Part shown: positions 62,964 to 64,000 of the stretch, in pieces
Layout: every line of letters begins with the position of its first letter
Numbering within the stretch: position 1 is the first letter of the stretch
Source of the DNA: Paenibacillus oralis
GTDB taxonomy: Bacteria; Bacillota; Bacilli; Paenibacillales; Paenibacillaceae
DNA length: 64,000 nt
NCBI RefSeq assembly: GCF_003863965.1
Contig: NZ_RRCN01000001.1
Coordinates: 2,800,527-2,864,526 of the forward strand
Reading direction: 5' to 3'
The notes under the pieces: model-generated
Seen by the model: the letters and a program-made list of their open reading frames with translations, nothing else
Database searches by the model: none
What the model was told of the DNA's origin: nothing
Translations under genes and position numbers: made by a program

Positions 62964-64000
62964 GTGCAAAAACGTGTAAAGCTGGTAAATACAGCTGGCG
63001 CTAATTTTAATCGTACGTTCAATCGGGAGCTTGTATACTTGGTCATTCCTATCGCATTGCAGAACCTTATAGCGGCAACTGCAGTCTCAGCAGATGTTGT
63101 AATGTTAGGGGTGGTGGGTCAGTCTGCAATGTCGGCTGTATCGCTGGCAGGACAAATCACTTTTGTTCTGACCTTGTTTTATATGGGAATTTCGGCGGGA
63201 GCAGGTGTTCTTGCTGCTCAATACTGGGGTAAAAAGGACTTGCAAACTATACAAAGAGTTCTCAGTATCGCCAGCGTGTTTGCGGTTATGATCTCTCTGA
63301 TCTTTTTCGTGGTTTCTTTGGCATTTCCGGATGAACTAATGCGCTTTTTTACGAAGGACGAAGAATTAATTAGATACGGAGCGAATTTTCTTCATACGAT
63401 TTCCTTTTCCTACCTTGCGATGGGCCTCACTCAAATGTATCTCGGCGTGATAAGAAGTATGGAAAATGCAAGATTGAGCGCCTTGATTAGTTCCTCAGGC
63501 TTACTTTTAAATATTCTATTGAACGCATTATGTATATTTGTGTTTTTCCCAGACATCCAAGAAAAAGCGATAACGGCAGTTGCGCTTGCTACAGTTGTTG
63601 CTCGTTTCTTTGAACTGGGGTGGTGCTTTATTTATTCCATTACACGGGGGACAATTCGCTTTCAATTGCCTGTGCGTGATAATGTTCAGCGTAAATTGCT
63701 TAAGGATTATTTAAGATATACAACACCTGTACAAGGTAACTATATCGTTTGGGGCGGCGCCTTAACTGCAACAGCTGCAATTATTGGACATGTAAATGCT
63801 GATATGGTCGCAGCCAATTCCGTTGCGTCAGTGGTGAAAAATTTGGCTGTTGTATTATGTGGAGGCATTGCTACTGGGGGATCGGTACTTGTAGGGAAGT
63901 ATTTAGGCAACAATGAAATTGAGATGGCAAAAAGGGCCGGAAGTCGGATGATCTGGTACGCATTGATTTTTGGCGCTCTTTCCGGCGGGCTAATTTTATT
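62964..64000 (+). CDS. MATE family efflux transporter (3' truncated by window end)
   Basis: At least 345 residues, open to the window edge; a full MATE protein has ~450. Starts with a GTG at 62964 (AGGGG 4 bp upstream; the ATG at 62947 stops after ten codons). Family marks are LVIPIALQNLIAATAVSADV in helix 1, MSAVSLAGQITFVLTLFYMG, GAGVLAAQYWGKKD, and in the second half TPVQGNYIVWGGALTATAAI and VGKYLGNNEIEMAKRAG. It exports drugs or metabolites using Na+ or H+. It likely forms an operon with the sugar acetyltransferase. Confidence 0.88.
   Translation, partial: MQKRVKLVNTAGANFNRTFNRELVYLVIPIALQNLIAATAVSADVVMLGVVGQSAMSAVSLAGQITFVLTLFYMGISAGAGVLAAQYWGKKDLQTIQRVLSIASVFAVMISLIFFVVSLAFPDELMRFFTKDEELIRYGANFLHTISFSYLAMGLTQMYLGVIRSMENARLSALISSSGLLLNILLNALCIFVFFPDIQEKAITAVALATVVARFFELGWCFIYSITRGTIRFQLPVRDNVQRKLLKDYLRYTTPVQGNYIVWGGALTATAAIIGHVNADMVAANSVASVVKNLAVVLCGGIATGGSVLVGKYLGNNEIEMAKRAGSRMIWYALIFGALSGGLIL

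Overview
The window comes from a Gram-positive, endospore-former-type Firmicute, most likely Paenibacillus or a close relative. The signs are strong AGGAGG ribosome sites, GTG and TTG starts, a YesMN-type two-component system beside a sugar ABC transporter, a LicT/BglP operon, a guanine riboswitch on xpt-pbuX, and a ctaCDEFG caa3 oxidase operon. No rRNA or tRNA gene was seen. The first ~57.4 kb is GC-rich; the last ~6.5 kb is clearly AT-rich and looks like accessory DNA.

Layout. 1-6.6 kb: sensor kinase (truncated by the window edge), AraC-type response regulator, sugar-binding lipoprotein, two permeases and a GH30 glucosidase, i.e. a regulated glycan uptake unit. 6.8-7.7 kb: a family 2 glycosyltransferase. 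8.5-28.4 kb: parts of a flavin-based extracellular electron transfer (FLEET/EET) system. These are an ApbE flavin transferase, EetA, EetB, an ECF module (two ATPases plus EcfT), a U32 protein, an aminotransferase, a UbiA prenyltransferase, a polyprenyl diphosphate synthase with a HepS-like small partner, Ndh2 with a C-terminal membrane domain, and a PplA-like lipoprotein with two flavinylation motifs. A licT-bglP-bglH beta-glucoside operon (18.5-23.2 kb) interrupts this block. Three promoters (apbE, eetA, pplA-ndh2) each carry a near-consensus TGTGA-N6-TCACA box centred 41.5-42.5 bp upstream of the predicted start, so the system is probably switched on by an Fnr/Crp-type activator without oxygen.

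28.6-45.9 kb: HD-GYP protein, orphan histidine kinase, RidA, SNF2 helicase with a SWIM-like partner, a frameshifted TetR gene with a DUF4180 gene, a small alarmone synthetase, zinc-ribbon protein, xpt-pbuX, a GT28 lipid glycosyltransferase and methionine aminopeptidase. 46.1-52.8 kb: caa3 oxidase operon and a CtaM-like DUF420 protein. 53.1-57.4 kb: a GntR-regulated double ABC transporter operon. 57.5-64 kb: AT-rich segment with an RRNPP-type regulator overlapping a 37-residue candidate signal-peptide gene, a YjdI/YjdJ pair, a decayed FMN reductase gene, an AraC regulator, a sugar O-acetyltransferase and a MATE exporter cut by the window end.

Two things stand out beyond the genes. First, seven intergenic elements of about 200 bp (five sequence families, three families present twice) share one architecture: four ~20-30 bp modules, two direct then two inverted. 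Second, the regulator/peptide pair at 57.9-59.4 kb looks like an undescribed quorum-sensing cassette.
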